Origin: QWQI01 sp964608915
GTDB lineage: Bacteria > Planctomycetota > Planctomycetia > Isosphaerales > Isosphaeraceae
Assembly (NCBI GenBank): GCA_964608915.1
Contig: CAZSQA010000003.1
Location: forward strand, 207,005 to 271,004
Length of the DNA: 64,000 nt
Direction: 5' to 3'
Shown here: positions 63,838-64,000 of the stretch, one piece after another
How the letters are laid out: each line of letters opens with the position of its first letter
Numbering within the stretch: position 1 is the stretch's first letter
Notes under the pieces: model-generated
Database searches by the model: none
What the model saw: only the letters and a program-made list of their open reading frames with translations
What the model was told of the DNA's origin: nothing
Made by a program: the position numbers and the translations under genes

Positions 63838-64000
63838 ATGCCACCCCGAATTCCGACACTCGCATCCGCACTGTTCGCACTTCTGTTCGTCGCGACGGCA
63901 CACTCCGCCGAGCCGATCAAGGCCCTCATCATCACCGGCGACAACGTCGGTGCCCATGACTGGAAGGGCACCACCGCGGCCCTCAAGGAAATCCTCGCCA
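63838..64000 (+). CDS. ThuA-domain protein (partial, runs off the right edge)
   Basis: The first 54 codons of a gene that continues beyond the window. Start at the ATG 63838 with CCGGAG 7 bases upstream. A signal peptide (LASALFALLFVATAHSA) precedes EPIKALIITGDNVGAHDWKG, the opening of the ThuA (trehalose-utilisation-type) fold common in secreted planctomycete proteins. No stop codon is reached. The gene is transcribed divergently from the ammonium transporters. Confidence 0.75.
   Translation, partial: MPPRIPTLASALFALLFVATAHSAEPIKALIITGDNVGAHDWKGTTAALKEILA

Noticed and set aside
1..64000. tRNA, rRNA, CRISPR arrays, transposases and prophage genes
   Set aside because: Looked for on both strands by motif; no cloverleaf with a T-loop, no regular spacer array and no integrase or transposase domain was seen.

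Overview
The window is high-GC, densely coded bacterial DNA that looks planctomycete, probably from the Isosphaeraceae/Gemmataceae side. The evidence is two DUF1559 proteins with prepilin-like N-termini and H-X9-DG-type C-termini, two PEP-CTERM proteins, a secreted protein with an LEGR-type N-terminal motif, two Hanks-type kinases (one fused to a membrane segment and repeats), a TPR/FG-GAP/ASPIC-UnbV fusion, and several short families I associate with planctomycetes. The lineage call rests on family content, not on a marker gene. I saw no rRNA, tRNA, CRISPR array, transposase or prophage.

Layout. 1-8.7 kb: end of a universal-stress-type protein, two GT4 glycosyltransferases, a VOC protein, a PEP-CTERM protein, queA, a Tat-exported alpha/beta hydrolase and a rhomboid protease. 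8.8-13.3 kb: DUF1559 plus lipoprotein pair, a large LEGR-type exported protein, a STAS protein. 13.7-17.6 kb: a two-component pair whose response regulator and kinase genes are separated by a DUF1559 gene and a lipoprotein gene, all on the minus strand. 17.7-23 kb: SIS-domain protein, unknowns, a SMI1/KNR4 gene broken by an in-frame TGA, and pyrimidine salvage (deoA, upp). 23-31 kb: MBL hydrolase plus LpxH-like phosphatase, an SGNH hydrolase, an XPB-type helicase with a small coupled partner, a Ser/Thr kinase, a FabH-like synthase. 31-42 kb: kinase-repeat protein, PEP-CTERM trypsin-like protease, helicase-associated-domain protein, a perfect 25-bp-arm palindrome, RidA, a HAD phosphatase and two overlapping glycosyltransferases. 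42-50 kb: four paralogous membrane-anchored TPR-type genes on the minus strand, one fused to an FG-GAP/ASPIC-UnbV region. 50-64 kb: GlcD-like oxidase, a nine-PAS hybrid histidine kinase, a double gamma-glutamylcyclotransferase-fold protein, an amino acid permease, two tandem ammonium transporters behind a near-consensus sigma-54 promoter, and the start of a ThuA-like gene.

Most notable: the RR-DUF1559-lipoprotein-HK locus; the expanded TPR cluster; the sigma-54 element at the ammonium transporters; the nonsense-broken SMI1/KNR4 gene; the repeat elements at 38.4 and 50.1 kb; and the unusually dense hexamer TTCGAA.
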